A stretch of DNA of 64,000 bases. Source: Acidobacteriota bacterium (GTDB lineage: Bacteria; Acidobacteriota; Blastocatellia; Pyrinomonadales; Pyrinomonadaceae). The translations under genes and the position numbers were made by a program. The DNA lies in contig QHXN01000070.1 of assembly GCA_003222975.1 (NCBI GenBank), forward strand, positions 1 to 64,000, given 5' to 3'. Below the pieces are notes generated by a model. It was not told the DNA's origin, searched no databases, and saw nothing but the letters and a program-made list of their open reading frames with translations. Shown piece by piece: positions 34,245 to 49,287 of the stretch; within the stretch, counting starts at the first letter, position 1; the number at the start of each line of letters is the position of its first letter.

Positions 34245-36537
34245 ATGAATACCCTCTGGCAAGACATCCGCTACGCGGCGCGCATGTTGTGGAAGAGTCC
34301 CGGCTTCACGGCGGTCGCCGTCATCGCCGTCGCGCTGGGCGTCGGCGCGAACAGCGCGATCTTCTCCGTCGTCAACGCCGTGTTGCTCAAGCCGCTGGCC
34401 TACAAAGACCCCGGCCAGTTGGTTCTCATCAACCACAACTACAAGAAGATTGATCTGCGGGCTTCGGTCTCCGCGCCCGGCTACGCCTACTACCGCGACA
34501 ACGCGAAGTCGTTTTCCGACGTTGCAGCCTTCGGCCCCATGAACGTCAACCTGACGGGCGAGGGCGAGCCGGAGCGGCTTCAGGGCATGTCGGTGACGGC
34601 CAACCTCTTCCAGACGCTCGGCGCGCGGGCGGCGCAGGGGCGCACCTTCTCTGCGGAAGAGAACCGGGAGGGCAACAACAAGGTCGTCGTCTTAAGCGAC
34701 GCCTTCTGGCGCAGGCGCTTCGGCGGCGTCGCGGTCGTCGGCAAGAGCGTCACGCTCAACGGCGAGCCTTACACGGTGGTCGGCGTCATGCCGCCGGGCT
34801 TCCAGTTCGGGCGTGAGTTCGGGCCGACTGGCCCAGACCTCTGGTCGCCCATTACGTTCACGCCGCAGCAGCTCGACCCGAACAACAACCTGACGAGCGA
34901 GTACCTCGGCGTCGTCGCGCGCATGAAGCCCGGCGTCAGTGCGGGGCAGGCGCAGGCCGAGATGAACTCCATCGCCGATGACCTGCGGCGGCAGTACATG
35001 CCCGGCATGGACGAGAGCAACTGGGGCTTGCTGCTCACGCCGCTCGACGAGTTCGTCGTCGGCCAGATACGCGCGTCGCTCTGGATTCTGCTCGGCGCGG
35101 TCGGCTTCGTCCTCCTCATCGCCTGCGCCAACGTCGCCAACTTGCTGCTCGCGCGCGCCGCCGCGCGACAGAAGGAGATCGCGGTTCGCACGGCTCTGGG
35201 CGCGAGCCGCTGGAGGGTCGTGCGGCAGCTTTTGACGGAGAGCGTGCTGCTCTCGCTCGCGGGAGGCGCGACGGGGCTGCTGCTGGCGATGTGGGGCGTT
35301 GACCTCCTCTTGAAGCTCAACGACAACCGTCTGCCGCGCGCCTCCGAGATCGGCCTCGACCGAAACGTCCTCCTCTTCACGCTCGGCGTGTCGTTTGTGA
35401 CCGGCATCGTCTTCGGGCTGGCCCCCGCCTTCCAGACCTCGCGCGTCAACCTGCACGACACGCTCAAAGAGGGCGGTCGCAGCGGTCACGCGGGCGTGCG
35501 CCGCGGCGTGCGCAACGCGCTCGTCGTCGCCGAGATGTCTTTCGCTGTCGTGCTTCTGGTCGGCGCGGGACTTCTCATCCGCAGCTTCACGCGGTTGCAG
35601 CAGGTGAGTCCCGGCTTCGAGCCGCGCGGCGCGCTGGCGATGATGGTCTCGCTGCCAGCGAACAAGTACGCCGACCCCGTGCAGCGCGCCGCCTTCATGC
35701 GGCAGATGTTGGAGCAGGTGAGGGCGCTCGCGGGCGTGAAGAGCGCCGCCACGATCACGACGCTCCCGATGAGCGGCTTCAACCAGAGCGGCAGCTTCGG
35801 GATCGAAGGCAAGCCCACACCGCGCGGCCAGGACTCGCCGCACGGCAGCCGCTGGATGGCCTCCGACGACTACTTCCAGACGATGGGCGTGCCGCTCGTG
35901 CGGGGCCGCTACTTCGACGCGCGCGACACCGCGGACGCGCCCTGGGTGGCGATCATTGATGAGGCGATGGCGCGCAAGTACTGGCCGGGCGAAGACCCTT
36001 TGGGCAAGCGCATCGCCTTCGAGGGCACGGCGCAGCAGCCGCGCTGGCGCGAAATAGTCGGCATCGTCGGCCACGTCAAGAACGAAGGTCTCGAAGGCGA
36101 GTCGCGCGTCCAGTATTACATCCCTTACGCGCAGCGCGCCGACTCGCCCAACCTCTTCGTCGTCGTGAGAGCGGAGGGAGACCCGGCGTCGCTCGCGCCC
36201 GCGGTGCGCGGCGCAATCGCGGGCGTGGACAGAGACCTGCCGGTCTATCGCGTGACGACGATGGAGCAGATGGTTTCGGACTCCCTGGCGCAGCGCCGCT
36301 TCGCCGTCTTCCTGCTCGGCGTCTTTGCCTTCATCGCGCTCGTCCTCGCCGTCGTCGGCCTCTGCGCTCGCGCTGACGCGCCTCATGTCGTCGCTGCTCT
36401 ACGGCGTCTCGGCCACAGACCCGCTGACCTACGCCGGGATAGCGCTCCTGCTCGCGGCGGTCGCGCTCCTCGCCTCTTACGTGCCCGCGCGCCGCGCGAC
36501 GAAAGTTGATCCGATGGTGGCGCTGAGATACGAATGA
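34245..36537 (+). pseudogene. ADOP-type ABC permease 1, broken by a deletion/frameshift near the 3' end
   Basis: An MacB/FtsX-type permease of the acidobacterial duplicated orphan group. The N-terminus (LWQDIRYAARMLWKSPGFTA), the first periplasmic core, the first FtsX block near residues 284-345 ([20 protein letters not shown]) and the second core are intact to about codon 705 (position 36360). There LAVVG is joined, out of frame, to the sequence for [14 protein letters not shown] (from about 36373). The intervening roughly 50 residues, with the [19 protein letters not shown] type segment, are missing. The frame as read ends at 36509 with an unrelated tail. The correct C-terminus [18 protein letters not shown] continues in another frame to 36537. 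Probably inactive, unless this is a sequencing or assembly error. Confidence 0.88.
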
Positions 36538-36539
36538 TG

Positions 36540-36617
36540 AATGATGAATGCGGAATGATGAATGAAGAAGAGACTCGCTGCCTTCAATTCATCATTCATC
36601 ATTCCGCATTCATCATT
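36540..36617. repeat. Heptad-arm inverted repeat 10 (ATGATGA/ATGCGGA words)
   Basis: Perfect 26-nt arms 36540-36565 and 36592-36617 around a 26-nt loop, starting 2 bp after the stop of permease 1. The arms and the whole loop are nearly identical to repeat 15 at 49193-49270. Confidence 0.93.
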
Positions 36618-36634
36618 CCCCTTGAGGTGGGGCG

Positions 36635-39085
<2,451 letters not shown>

Positions 39086-39090
39086 TGGAC

Positions 39091-39161
39091 GATGAATGCG
39101 GAATGATGAATGAAAAGACACAGGCTACTTCTCATTCATCATTCATCACTCCGCATTCATC
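39091..39161. repeat. Heptad-arm inverted repeat 11 (ATGATGA/ATGCGGA words)
   Basis: Arms 39091-39113 and 39139-39161 (23 nt, one mismatch) around a 25-nt loop, between permeases 2 and 3. Confidence 0.88.
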
Positions 39162-39180
39162 ACTTGCTTTGAGGTGAATG

Positions 39181-41643
<2,463 letters not shown>

Positions 41644-41646
41644 AGC

Positions 41647-41710
41647 AGTGACGAGTGACGAGTGACGAGCCAAGAGGTTGTCTTCAGCTCGTCACTCATC
41701 ACTCATCACT
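41647..41710. repeat. Heptad-arm inverted repeat 12 (AGTGACG words)
   Basis: Arms 41647-41670 and 41687-41710 (24 nt, two mismatches) of three AGTGACG heptads around a 16-nt loop. It begins 4 bp after the stop of permease 3. Same word family as repeat 3 at 11658. Confidence 0.88.
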
Positions 41711-41734
41711 CATCACTTCTAAAGAGGTGAAGCG

Positions 41735-44173
41735 ATGGAAACGCTGTGGCAAGACATACGTTTCGGTTTTCGGATGTTGCTGAAGAAGCCCGGCTTCACG
41801 GCGGTCGCGATACTGGCGCTCGCCTTGGGCGTCGGGGCGAACACGGCGATCTTCTCGGTCGTCAACGGCGTGCTCTTGAGGCCGCTGCCGTTTAAAGAGC
41901 CGGACAGGCTCGTGCGCCTCGGCGAGTGGAGCAGGCAGGTTCCGGGCATGTCCATCTCGTACCCGAACTTCCTCGACTGGCGCGAGCAGAACCACGTCTT
42001 CGAGGGCCTGGCCGCGACGCAGTTCGACAACTACAACCTGACCGGCTCGGACGAGCCGGAGCGCCTCCAGGGGCGCAACGTCTCGTGGAACTTCTTCGAC
42101 GTGTTGGGCGTCCGGCCCGCGCTGGGGCGCACGTTCCGCGCGGAGGAAGACCACGCGGGCGCGCCGCGCGTCTGCGTCATCAGCCACGCGCTCTGGCAGC
42201 GACGCTTCGGCTCCGACCAGAAGATCACGGGGAAGACGGTCACGCTCAACGGCGCGAGCTACACGGTCGTCGGCGTCCTGCCCGCGGGCTACCGCTACGG
42301 CACGCCGACCGACGTGTTCGTCCCCCTCGGCCTGAAGGAGGCCGACGAGGTCGTCCGCATGCGCGACAACCACCCCGGCATCTACGCCGTCGCGCGCCTC
42401 AAAGACGGCGTTACATTCGAGCAGGCCGAGGCCGAGATGAAGTCAATCGCCGAGCGGCTCGCCGTGGCTTACCCGAAGGAGAACGCTGGCAACAGCGTCA
42501 CGCTCACGCCGCTGCGCGAATACTTCGTCGGCGACATACGCATGTCGCTCTTCGTGCTCCTCGGCGCGGTCGGCTTCGTGCTTTTGATCGCGTGCGCCAA
42601 CGTCGCCAACCTTTTGCTCGCGCGCGCGGCCTCGCGCTCGCGCGAGATCGCCGTTCGCACCGCCCTGGGCGCGAGCCGCTTCCGCATCGTCCGCCAACTG
42701 CTCACCGAGAGCGTCATCCTCGGCATCGTCAGCGGCGCGGTCGGGCTGCTGCTCGCGCTGTGGGGCGTGGACGTGCTCAGGCGCGCGAGCCTCGACATCA
42801 TCCCGACGACCGCCGACATCAGCCTCGACCGCACGGTGCTCTTCTTCACGCTCGGCGTCTCGCTCCTGACAGGCGTCGCGTTCGGACTCGCGCCGGCGCT
42901 CCAGGCGTCGAAGCCGGAGTTGAACGAGGCGCTGAAAGAGGGCGGGCGCTCCGGCGCGGAAGGATCGGCGCGCAACCGCGTGCGCTCGCTCCTGGTCGTC
43001 GCGGAGGTGGCGCTCTCGCTCATGCTCCTGGTCGGCGCGGGCCTCCTCGTCCGCAGCTTCATGCGCCTGCGCCAGACCGACACGGGCTTCCGCCCCGACA
43101 ACCTGCTGACGATGGAACTCTCCTACAGCGTCGGCAAGGACGAGGGACAAAAGGCCGTCAACTTCTTCCGCGCCGTCGAGGAGAGGGTGAGGGCGCTGCC
43201 CGGCGTCGAGGCGGTCGCCGTCTCGAACGGCGTGCCGATGATCGGCGCTTCCGAGACCTCGTTCCAGATCGAGGGCCGCCCGCCCGCCGCGCCGGGCAAG
43301 AGGCCGATGTCGGTCGTCTATTACCCGACGCACGACTTCCTGAACGCGATGGGCATACGCCTCGTCAGGGGCCGCTTCTTCGACGAGCACGACACGCAGA
43401 ACGCGCCGCTGGTCGCCGTAATTGACGAGGAGTTCGCGCGCGAATACTTCCCCGGCGAAGACCCCGTCGGGAAGTATTTCGCGGGCAACAAGGAGATGGA
43501 CATCCCGCACGCCGAGATCGTCGGCGTCGTCGCGCACGTGAAGAACTACGGGCTGGACACGCCGGGGCCTGTGCAGGCCGAGTTCTACTCCTCGCGCGAC
43601 CAGGTGCCCGACAGGTTCCAGCCGCTCCTGGCCGACCGCGTCAGTCTCGTCGTGCGCACCTCTTCAGACCCGGCGGCGATGGCGACCGCCGTGCGCCGCG
43701 CCGTGCAGGAGGTTGACCCGAACCAGCCGGTTTACAACGTCAACACGATGGAGCAGGTGCTCTCGGACTCGGTGGCGTCGCAGCGCCTATCGATGCTCCT
43801 GCTCTCAATCTTCGCGGCGGTGGCGATGACGCTCGCGGCGGTCGGCATCTACGGCGTGATGAGCTACGCCGTGGCGCAGCGCACGCACGAGTTCGGCATC
43901 CGCATGGCGCTCGGCGCGCAGGGCGGCGACGTGCTCCGCATGGTCGTCCGCCAGGGGATGCTGCTGACGCTCGTCGGCGTCGGCGCGGGGCTGCTCGGCG
44001 CTCTGGCGCTGACGCGCGTTATATCGTCGCTGCTCTACGGCGTCTCGGCCACAGACCCGTTGACCTTCGCGGGCGTGCCGCTCGTGCTCGTCGCGGTCGC
44101 GCTCGCCGCCTGCCTCGTCCCCGCCCGGCGCGCGACGAAGGTGGACCCGATGGTGGCTCTCAGATATGAGTAG
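41735..44173 (+). CDS. ADOP-type ABC permease 4
   Basis: An 812-residue permease with the standard plan: leader LWQDIRFGFRMLLKKPGFTA, TM1, and a first core with YPNFLDWREQNHVFEGLAAT and the NLTGSDEPERLQGRNV segment. FtsX block 1 is near 285-350 ([20 protein letters not shown]), then TM and second core, FtsX block 2 near 690-800 with [20 protein letters not shown], and the common C-terminal tag. The DW..QN and NLTG features place it with permeases 1, 5 and 7. The intact 690-750 region shows what permease 1 has lost. Only 18 bp separate it from the next permease, the one gap in the array without a heptad repeat. Confidence 0.93.
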   Translation: METLWQDIRFGFRMLLKKPGFTAVAILALALGVGANTAIFSVVNGVLLRPLPFKEPDRLVRLGEWSRQVPGMSISYPNFLDWREQNHVFEGLAATQFDNYNLTGSDEPERLQGRNVSWNFFDVLGVRPALGRTFRAEEDHAGAPRVCVISHALWQRRFGSDQKITGKTVTLNGASYTVVGVLPAGYRYGTPTDVFVPLGLKEADEVVRMRDNHPGIYAVARLKDGVTFEQAEAEMKSIAERLAVAYPKENAGNSVTLTPLREYFVGDIRMSLFVLLGAVGFVLLIACANVANLLLARAASRSREIAVRTALGASRFRIVRQLLTESVILGIVSGAVGLLLALWGVDVLRRASLDIIPTTADISLDRTVLFFTLGVSLLTGVAFGLAPALQASKPELNEALKEGGRSGAEGSARNRVRSLLVVAEVALSLMLLVGAGLLVRSFMRLRQTDTGFRPDNLLTMELSYSVGKDEGQKAVNFFRAVEERVRALPGVEAVAVSNGVPMIGASETSFQIEGRPPAAPGKRPMSVVYYPTHDFLNAMGIRLVRGRFFDEHDTQNAPLVAVIDEEFAREYFPGEDPVGKYFAGNKEMDIPHAEIVGVVAHVKNYGLDTPGPVQAEFYSSRDQVPDRFQPLLADRVSLVVRTSSDPAAMATAVRRAVQEVDPNQPVYNVNTMEQVLSDSVASQRLSMLLLSIFAAVAMTLAAVGIYGVMSYAVAQRTHEFGIRMALGAQGGDVLRMVVRQGMLLTLVGVGAGLLGALALTRVISSLLYGVSATDPLTFAGVPLVLVAVALAACLVPARRATKVDPMVALRYE

Positions 44174-44191
44174 TAATAGAGGAGTTGAGCT

Positions 44192-46621
44192 ATGAAGACC
44201 TTGCTTCAAGACCTGCGTTACGGCTTGCGCATGTTGCTTAAGAACCCCGGCTTTACCGCCGTCGCCGTCATCGCGCTGGCGCTCGGCATCGGCGCTAACA
44301 GCGCCATCTTCAGCGTGGTCAATTCGCTGCTGCTGCGACCGCTGCCGTTTGAGCAGCCCGGCAGACTGGTGCAGGTGTGGGAGGCCAACCCGCAGCGCGG
44401 GCAGACGGAAGTGCCCGCTTCGTTCCCCAACTTCGCGGACTGGCGCGACCAGAATCACGTCTTCGAGCAGATGGTCGCCTACTCGGATTGGTCGTTCAAC
44501 CTGACGGGCGCGGCTGAGCCTGAGCGGATTCGCAGCGCCATCGTCTCGCCCACATTTTTTTCGACGCTCGGCATCAAGCCGATTCTGGGCCGCACGCTTT
44601 TGCCCGACGAGGATCAGCCGGGCAAAGACCTCTCCGTAGTGATCAGTCAAAGACTGTGGCAGCGCCGCTTCAACTCCGACCCGAACGTCGTCGGCAAGAC
44701 GGTTGACCTCAACGGCAAGAGCTTTACCGTGGTGGGCGTCATCGCACAGACCGCCGATCTGCCCGGACTCTCAGACGACACGGAGTTGTGGGCGCCCGTC
44801 TCTCAAGGCTTCGGGTTCACGAACCGGCGCGGCCATTACCTCAACGTGATCGCGCGCCTGAAGCCGGGCGTCGGCGAGGCGCAGGCGCAGGCGGACATGA
44901 ACCAAATCGCCGCCGCGCTGTCCCGGCAGTACCCGGAGGCCAACGCGGATCGGGGCGTGAGGATCGTTCCGTTGCAGGAGCAGGTCGTGGGCGATGTCAG
45001 GCTGGCGCTGCTGGTGCTGCTGGGCGCGGTCGTCTTCGTATTGCTCATCGCTTCGACCAACGTAGCGAACATGCTGCTAGCGCGCGCGTCCAGCCGGCGC
45101 AAAGAGATCGCCATCCGCACGGCTCTGGGCGCGGGGCGCTGGCGGCTCATCCGGCAGTTGCTCACGGAGAGTCTGCTGCTCGCGCTCGCCGGCGGCACAC
45201 TCGGTCTGCTGCTGGCGCTGTGGGGCGTTGACCTGCTCGTCGCGTTCGGCCCCTCGGACTTGCCGCGCGTGAAAGAGGTGGCGATGGACGGGCGCGTGCT
45301 CGCCTTCACGTTCGCGGTCTCGCTCGCGACCGGCCTCGTCTTCGGACTCGTGCCGGCGCTCCAGTCTTCGCGGCCCGAGCTGAACGAGACGCTGAAAGAG
45401 GGCGGGCGGAGCGCGACCGGCGGCGCGAGCCGGCGGCGCGTGCGCAGCCTGCTGGTCGTCACCGAGATCGCGCTCTCGCTCGTGCTGCTCGTCGGCGCGG
45501 GCCTCTTGCTCAAGAGCTTCTTCCGGCTCCGAGCGGTCAACCCCGGATTCAACCCGCAGGACGTGTTGACCATGCAGCTCGATCTGCACGGGCCGAATTA
45601 TCAGAAGGGCGCACAGCTCACGGCCTTTCACGACCAGCTCCTCGACCGAGTCAAAGCTCTGCCCGGCGTCGAGGCGGTCGCCACCGCGTCGGCTGTGCCC
45701 GTCGCACCCGACGCGGGCTTCTGGCATCTGAGCTTCGCCATCGAAGGTCAAACGCCCGATCCGGCCAACCGGCCCGTCGCCTTCTACAACGGCGTCAGCC
45801 CCGACTACTTTCGGACGATGCAGATTCCCGTGCTGCGGGGCCGCGTCTTCGACGAGCACGACGTGAAGAAGGCCCAGGGCGTCGTCATCATTAACGAGAC
45901 GCTCGCCCGCAAATACTTCCCCGGCGCAGACCCCGTCGGCCAGCGCATAACCTTGAGCGACGAGAATCCGAAGGAAGAGGACTGGGCCACGATCATCGCC
46001 GTCGTCAAAGACACGAAACCGCGCGAGCTTTCGGGCGAACCCGTGGCCGAGATGTACATGCCCTACGCGCAACAGCCCGAAGTCAACATGGCGCTGATGA
46101 TCAGGACGACGGGCCGGCCCGACGCGGTAGCCGCCGCGGTGCGCCGCGAGGTGCTGGCGCTCGACCACGATCAACCGGTCTATAGCGTCAGGACGCTGCC
46201 CGCTGTGATGTCGGAGGCGGTCGCCACGCCGCGCTTTCGCACGTCCCTGCTCGGCCTGTTTGCCGCGCTCGCCCTGGTGCTGGCGGTGGTTGGCATCTAC
46301 GGCGTGATGAGCTACGCCGTGGCGCAGCGCACGCACGAGTTCGGCATCCGCATGGCGCTCGGCGCGCAAGGCCGTGACGTTTTGAAACTCGTCGTGGGCT
46401 ACGGCATGGCGCTCGCGCTCGCGGGGGTATTGATCGGCCTGGCCGCCAGCTTCGCGCTGACGCGCGTGATGTCCGGCCTGCTCTACGGCGTCGCCCCGAC
46501 CGACCCCGTAACGTTCGCGTGCATCTCGCTGCTGCTCCTGGCCGTCGCGCTCGCGGCGTGCCTCGTCCCGGCGCGGCGCGCGGCGAAGGTTGATCCGATG
46601 GTCGCGCTCAGATACGAATGA
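44192..46621 (+). CDS. ADOP-type ABC permease 5
   Basis: An 809-residue duplicated permease. Leader LLQDLRYGLRMLLKNPGFTA; first core with FPNFADWRDQNHVFEQMVAY and NLTGAAEPERIRS; FtsX block 1 near 280-350 (FVLLIASTNVANMLLARASS); second core; FtsX block 2 near 690-800; end [16 protein letters not shown]. It is the closest relative of permease 4 by these motifs. Its codon use looks slightly less GC-extreme than its neighbours (more TTT, AAT and ATT), hinting at a different history; this is a visual impression. It is probably translated together with permease 4, given the 18-bp gap and its own GAGGAG ribosome site. Confidence 0.92.
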   Translation: MKTLLQDLRYGLRMLLKNPGFTAVAVIALALGIGANSAIFSVVNSLLLRPLPFEQPGRLVQVWEANPQRGQTEVPASFPNFADWRDQNHVFEQMVAYSDWSFNLTGAAEPERIRSAIVSPTFFSTLGIKPILGRTLLPDEDQPGKDLSVVISQRLWQRRFNSDPNVVGKTVDLNGKSFTVVGVIAQTADLPGLSDDTELWAPVSQGFGFTNRRGHYLNVIARLKPGVGEAQAQADMNQIAAALSRQYPEANADRGVRIVPLQEQVVGDVRLALLVLLGAVVFVLLIASTNVANMLLARASSRRKEIAIRTALGAGRWRLIRQLLTESLLLALAGGTLGLLLALWGVDLLVAFGPSDLPRVKEVAMDGRVLAFTFAVSLATGLVFGLVPALQSSRPELNETLKEGGRSATGGASRRRVRSLLVVTEIALSLVLLVGAGLLLKSFFRLRAVNPGFNPQDVLTMQLDLHGPNYQKGAQLTAFHDQLLDRVKALPGVEAVATASAVPVAPDAGFWHLSFAIEGQTPDPANRPVAFYNGVSPDYFRTMQIPVLRGRVFDEHDVKKAQGVVIINETLARKYFPGADPVGQRITLSDENPKEEDWATIIAVVKDTKPRELSGEPVAEMYMPYAQQPEVNMALMIRTTGRPDAVAAAVRREVLALDHDQPVYSVRTLPAVMSEAVATPRFRTSLLGLFAALALVLAVVGIYGVMSYAVAQRTHEFGIRMALGAQGRDVLKLVVGYGMALALAGVLIGLAASFALTRVMSGLLYGVAPTDPVTFACISLLLLAVALAACLVPARRAAKVDPMVALRYE

Positions 46622-46626
46622 TGAAC

Positions 46627-46698
46627 GATGAATGCGGAATGATGAATGTTAAGAAGGCCGCTGATTTCAAATTCATCACTCATCATTTCGCATTCATC
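46627..46698. repeat. Heptad-arm inverted repeat 14 (ATGATGA/ATGCGGA words)
   Basis: Arms 46627-46648 and 46677-46698 (22 nt, two mismatches) around a 28-nt loop, starting 5 bp after the stop of permease 5. (Number 13 is unused: the 44174-44191 gap has no repeat.). Confidence 0.85.
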
Positions 46699-46718
46699 AT
46701 TTCCCTTGAGGTGAGCCG

Positions 46719-49190
46719 ATGAGAACCTTGTGGCAAGACATCCGCTTCGGCGCGCGCACGCTGCTGAAGAGTCCGGGCTTCACGCTGGTAGCGGTCGCGT
46801 CGCTGGCGGTCGGGATCGGCGCGAACACGACGATCTTCAGCCTCGTCAACGCGGCGCTGTTGAGGCCGCTGCCGCTGGTTCGCGACGAGTCGCGCCTCGT
46901 TGACGTGAACCGCACGCGACCGAACGGCGACCGCTTCGCGCAGGTCTCTTACCCCGACTACCTGTACTTCCGCGACCACGCGGACGTGTTCGACGGGCTG
47001 GCCGCATACGACTTCACGCCGCTCAGCCTGAGCGCGGGCGGCGAGGCCGAGCGCGTGCGCGGGATGCTCGCGAGCGCGAACTACTTCGACGTGATGGGCG
47101 TCAAGCCCGCGCGCGGGCGCTTCCTCCTGCCCGACGAAGACCGCGCGCCGGGCGGCGCGGGCGTGGCCGTCATCAGCCATCAACTGTGGCAGCGCCGCTT
47201 CGGCGGCGGCGAGGTCGTCGGTCGGCAGGTGTCAATCAACGGCCACCCGTTCACCGTCGTCGGCGTCGCGCCCGAAGGCTTCAAGTCGCCCTTCATCTAC
47301 CTCGCGCCGGACGTGTACCTCCCCCTGACGGCGCAGGCGCAGGCCATGCCCGGCAGCGACCTGCTCGGCGACCGCGGCGCGGGATGGCTCGGCTTGCGGG
47401 GACGCTTGAAAGACGGGGCGAGCGTCGAGCAGGCGCAGGCGACTCTGTCGGTGCTCGCCGGGCAACTCCAGACCGAGTTCGCGGACGTGGAGCGCGGCCA
47501 GGGCGCGAGCGTGCGACCAATCGGCCACGTGCCGGGCGAGGTGCGCTCGGCGGTGGTCGGCTTCATGCTGACGCTCTCGGTCGTCGTCGGGCTGGTGCTT
47601 TTGGTCGCCTGCGCGAACGTCGCCGGGATGCAGCTCGCGCGCGCGTTCGCGCGGCGCAGGGAGGTCGCCATCCGCACGGCACTCGGCGCGACGCGCGGGC
47701 GCGTCGTCCGCCAACTGCTGACCGAGAGCCTGCTGCTCTTCCTCGTCGGCGGCGGGCTGGGAATCCTCCTCGCCGTCTGGATGAACGACCTCTTGATGGC
47801 CTTCAGGCCCGCGGGCACGCTCGCCGTCGAGTTCAACCTCGACGTGGACTGGCGCGTGCTCTCTTTCACGCTCGCCGTGTCGTTTTTGACGGGCCTCGTC
47901 TTCGGCCTCGCGCCCGCGCTCACCGCCTCGAACCCCGACGTGAGCGCGACCTTGAAGGACGCCGCGCCGAGGGGCGGCGGGCGGGCGTCGCGCCTGCGCG
48001 GCGCGTTCGTCGTCGGACAGATAGCCATCTCGATGGTTCTGCTCGTGGCCGCCGCGCTCTGCGTGCAGAGCCTCCGCAGCGCCGCGCGCATCAACACCGG
48101 CTTCGAGGCCGAAGGCGTCTATCTCGCCACGGTTGACCTGTCCTTGCAGGGCTACGACGAGACGCGCGGGCGCGAGTTCTTCCGCCGGCTGAAGGAGCGC
48201 GCCGCGGCGCTGCCGGGCATCGAGTCGGCGACGCTCGCGCGCAGCGTGCCTCTGAGCGGCCTCGCGTTCGGCGAGCGCGTGCGCGTCGAGGGGCACGAGC
48301 CGCCCGCGGGCGAGCCGCCGCCCTTCGTCCTCTCGAACACGGTTGACGAGGACTACCTGCGCACGCTCAAAGTGCCGCTCCTGGCCGGGCGCGACTTCCG
48401 CGCGACCGACGCGGAAGGCGCGCCGCGCGTCGCCGTCATCAACGAGACGATGGCCGCGCGCTACTTCGGCGGGCGCGAGGCGGTCGGCAAACACTTCACA
48501 CTGCTCGCCGCGCCCACGCTGCGCGGCGTGGGGCGGCGCGAAGACGTGGGCGTGGAGGTCGTCGGCGTCGTTGCCGACGGACGCTACTACACGCTCGGCG
48601 AAGCGCCGCAGCCGTTCATGTACCTTCCGCTGGCGCAGAACTACGGCGGCATGTTGACGCTGCACGTGCGCGCGCCGAAGGACGCGGCGGCCCCGGTGCT
48701 CGCCGCCGTGCGGCGCGAGGCGAGCGCCGTTGACCCCGAAGTCCCGCTCACGGGCGTCATGCCGATGACGGAGGCCGTCGGCTTCTCGCTCATCCCCCTG
48801 CGCCTGGCGGCGACGGTCGTCGGCGCGCTCGGACTCTTCGGCCTCCTGCTCGCGGCCCTCGGCGTCTATGGCGTCGTGGCCTACACGGTCGGCAGCCGCA
48901 CGCGCGAGATCGGCATCCGCGTGGCGCTGGGCGCGCAAGCGGGCGACATCCTGCGCCTCTTCATGCGGCACGGCGTCGTGCTCGCCGCGGTCGGCGTCTG
49001 CCTCGGCACGGCGGGCGCGCTCGCCCTGACGCGCTTCCTCGCGAGCCTGCTCTACGGCGTCTCGGCGACAGACCCCGTGGCCTTCGCCGTCGTCGCACTC
49101 GTGCTCGCGGCGGTCGCGCTCGTCGCCTGCCTCGTGCCGGCCCGGCGCGCGACGAAGGTTGATCCGATGGTGGCGCTCCGTTACGAATGA
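46719..49190 (+). CDS. ADOP-type ABC permease 6
   Basis: An 823-residue duplicated permease, the longest of the array. Leader LWQDIRFGARTLLKSPGFTL; first core with YPDYLYFRDHADVFDGLAAY and TPLSLSAGGEAERV (subtype of permeases 2 and 3); FtsX block 1 near 290-360 (LVLLVACANVAGMQLARAFA); second core with a short extra loop around residues 600-615 (RGVGRREDVGVEV); FtsX block 2 near 700-810; end [18 protein letters not shown]. The downstream repeat is an almost exact copy of the one that follows permease 1, although the two permeases belong to different subtypes. Confidence 0.92.
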   Translation: MRTLWQDIRFGARTLLKSPGFTLVAVASLAVGIGANTTIFSLVNAALLRPLPLVRDESRLVDVNRTRPNGDRFAQVSYPDYLYFRDHADVFDGLAAYDFTPLSLSAGGEAERVRGMLASANYFDVMGVKPARGRFLLPDEDRAPGGAGVAVISHQLWQRRFGGGEVVGRQVSINGHPFTVVGVAPEGFKSPFIYLAPDVYLPLTAQAQAMPGSDLLGDRGAGWLGLRGRLKDGASVEQAQATLSVLAGQLQTEFADVERGQGASVRPIGHVPGEVRSAVVGFMLTLSVVVGLVLLVACANVAGMQLARAFARRREVAIRTALGATRGRVVRQLLTESLLLFLVGGGLGILLAVWMNDLLMAFRPAGTLAVEFNLDVDWRVLSFTLAVSFLTGLVFGLAPALTASNPDVSATLKDAAPRGGGRASRLRGAFVVGQIAISMVLLVAAALCVQSLRSAARINTGFEAEGVYLATVDLSLQGYDETRGREFFRRLKERAAALPGIESATLARSVPLSGLAFGERVRVEGHEPPAGEPPPFVLSNTVDEDYLRTLKVPLLAGRDFRATDAEGAPRVAVINETMAARYFGGREAVGKHFTLLAAPTLRGVGRREDVGVEVVGVVADGRYYTLGEAPQPFMYLPLAQNYGGMLTLHVRAPKDAAAPVLAAVRREASAVDPEVPLTGVMPMTEAVGFSLIPLRLAATVVGALGLFGLLLAALGVYGVVAYTVGSRTREIGIRVALGAQAGDILRLFMRHGVVLAAVGVCLGTAGALALTRFLASLLYGVSATDPVAFAVVALVLAAVALVACLVPARRATKVDPMVALRYE

Positions 49191-49192
49191 TG

Positions 49193-49270
49193 AATGATGA
49201 ATGCGGAATGATGAATGAAGAAGAGACTCGCTGCCTTCAATTCATCATTCATCACTCCGCATTCATCATT
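49193..49270. repeat. Heptad-arm inverted repeat 15 (ATGATGA/ATGCGGA words)
   Basis: Arms 49193-49218 and 49245-49270 (26 nt, one mismatch) with a 26-nt loop identical to the loop of repeat 10 (36566-36591). It starts 2 bp after the stop of permease 6. Confidence 0.93.
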
Positions 49271-49287
49271 TCCCTTGAGGTGAAGCG

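Noticed and set aside
34692-36386. Long open frame (564 codons) on the minus strand inside permease 1, with similar ones in the other permeases.
   Set aside because: Antisense shadow of GC-rich coding DNA; the product is Arg/His/Asp-rich with no family, and the plus strand has clear homology.
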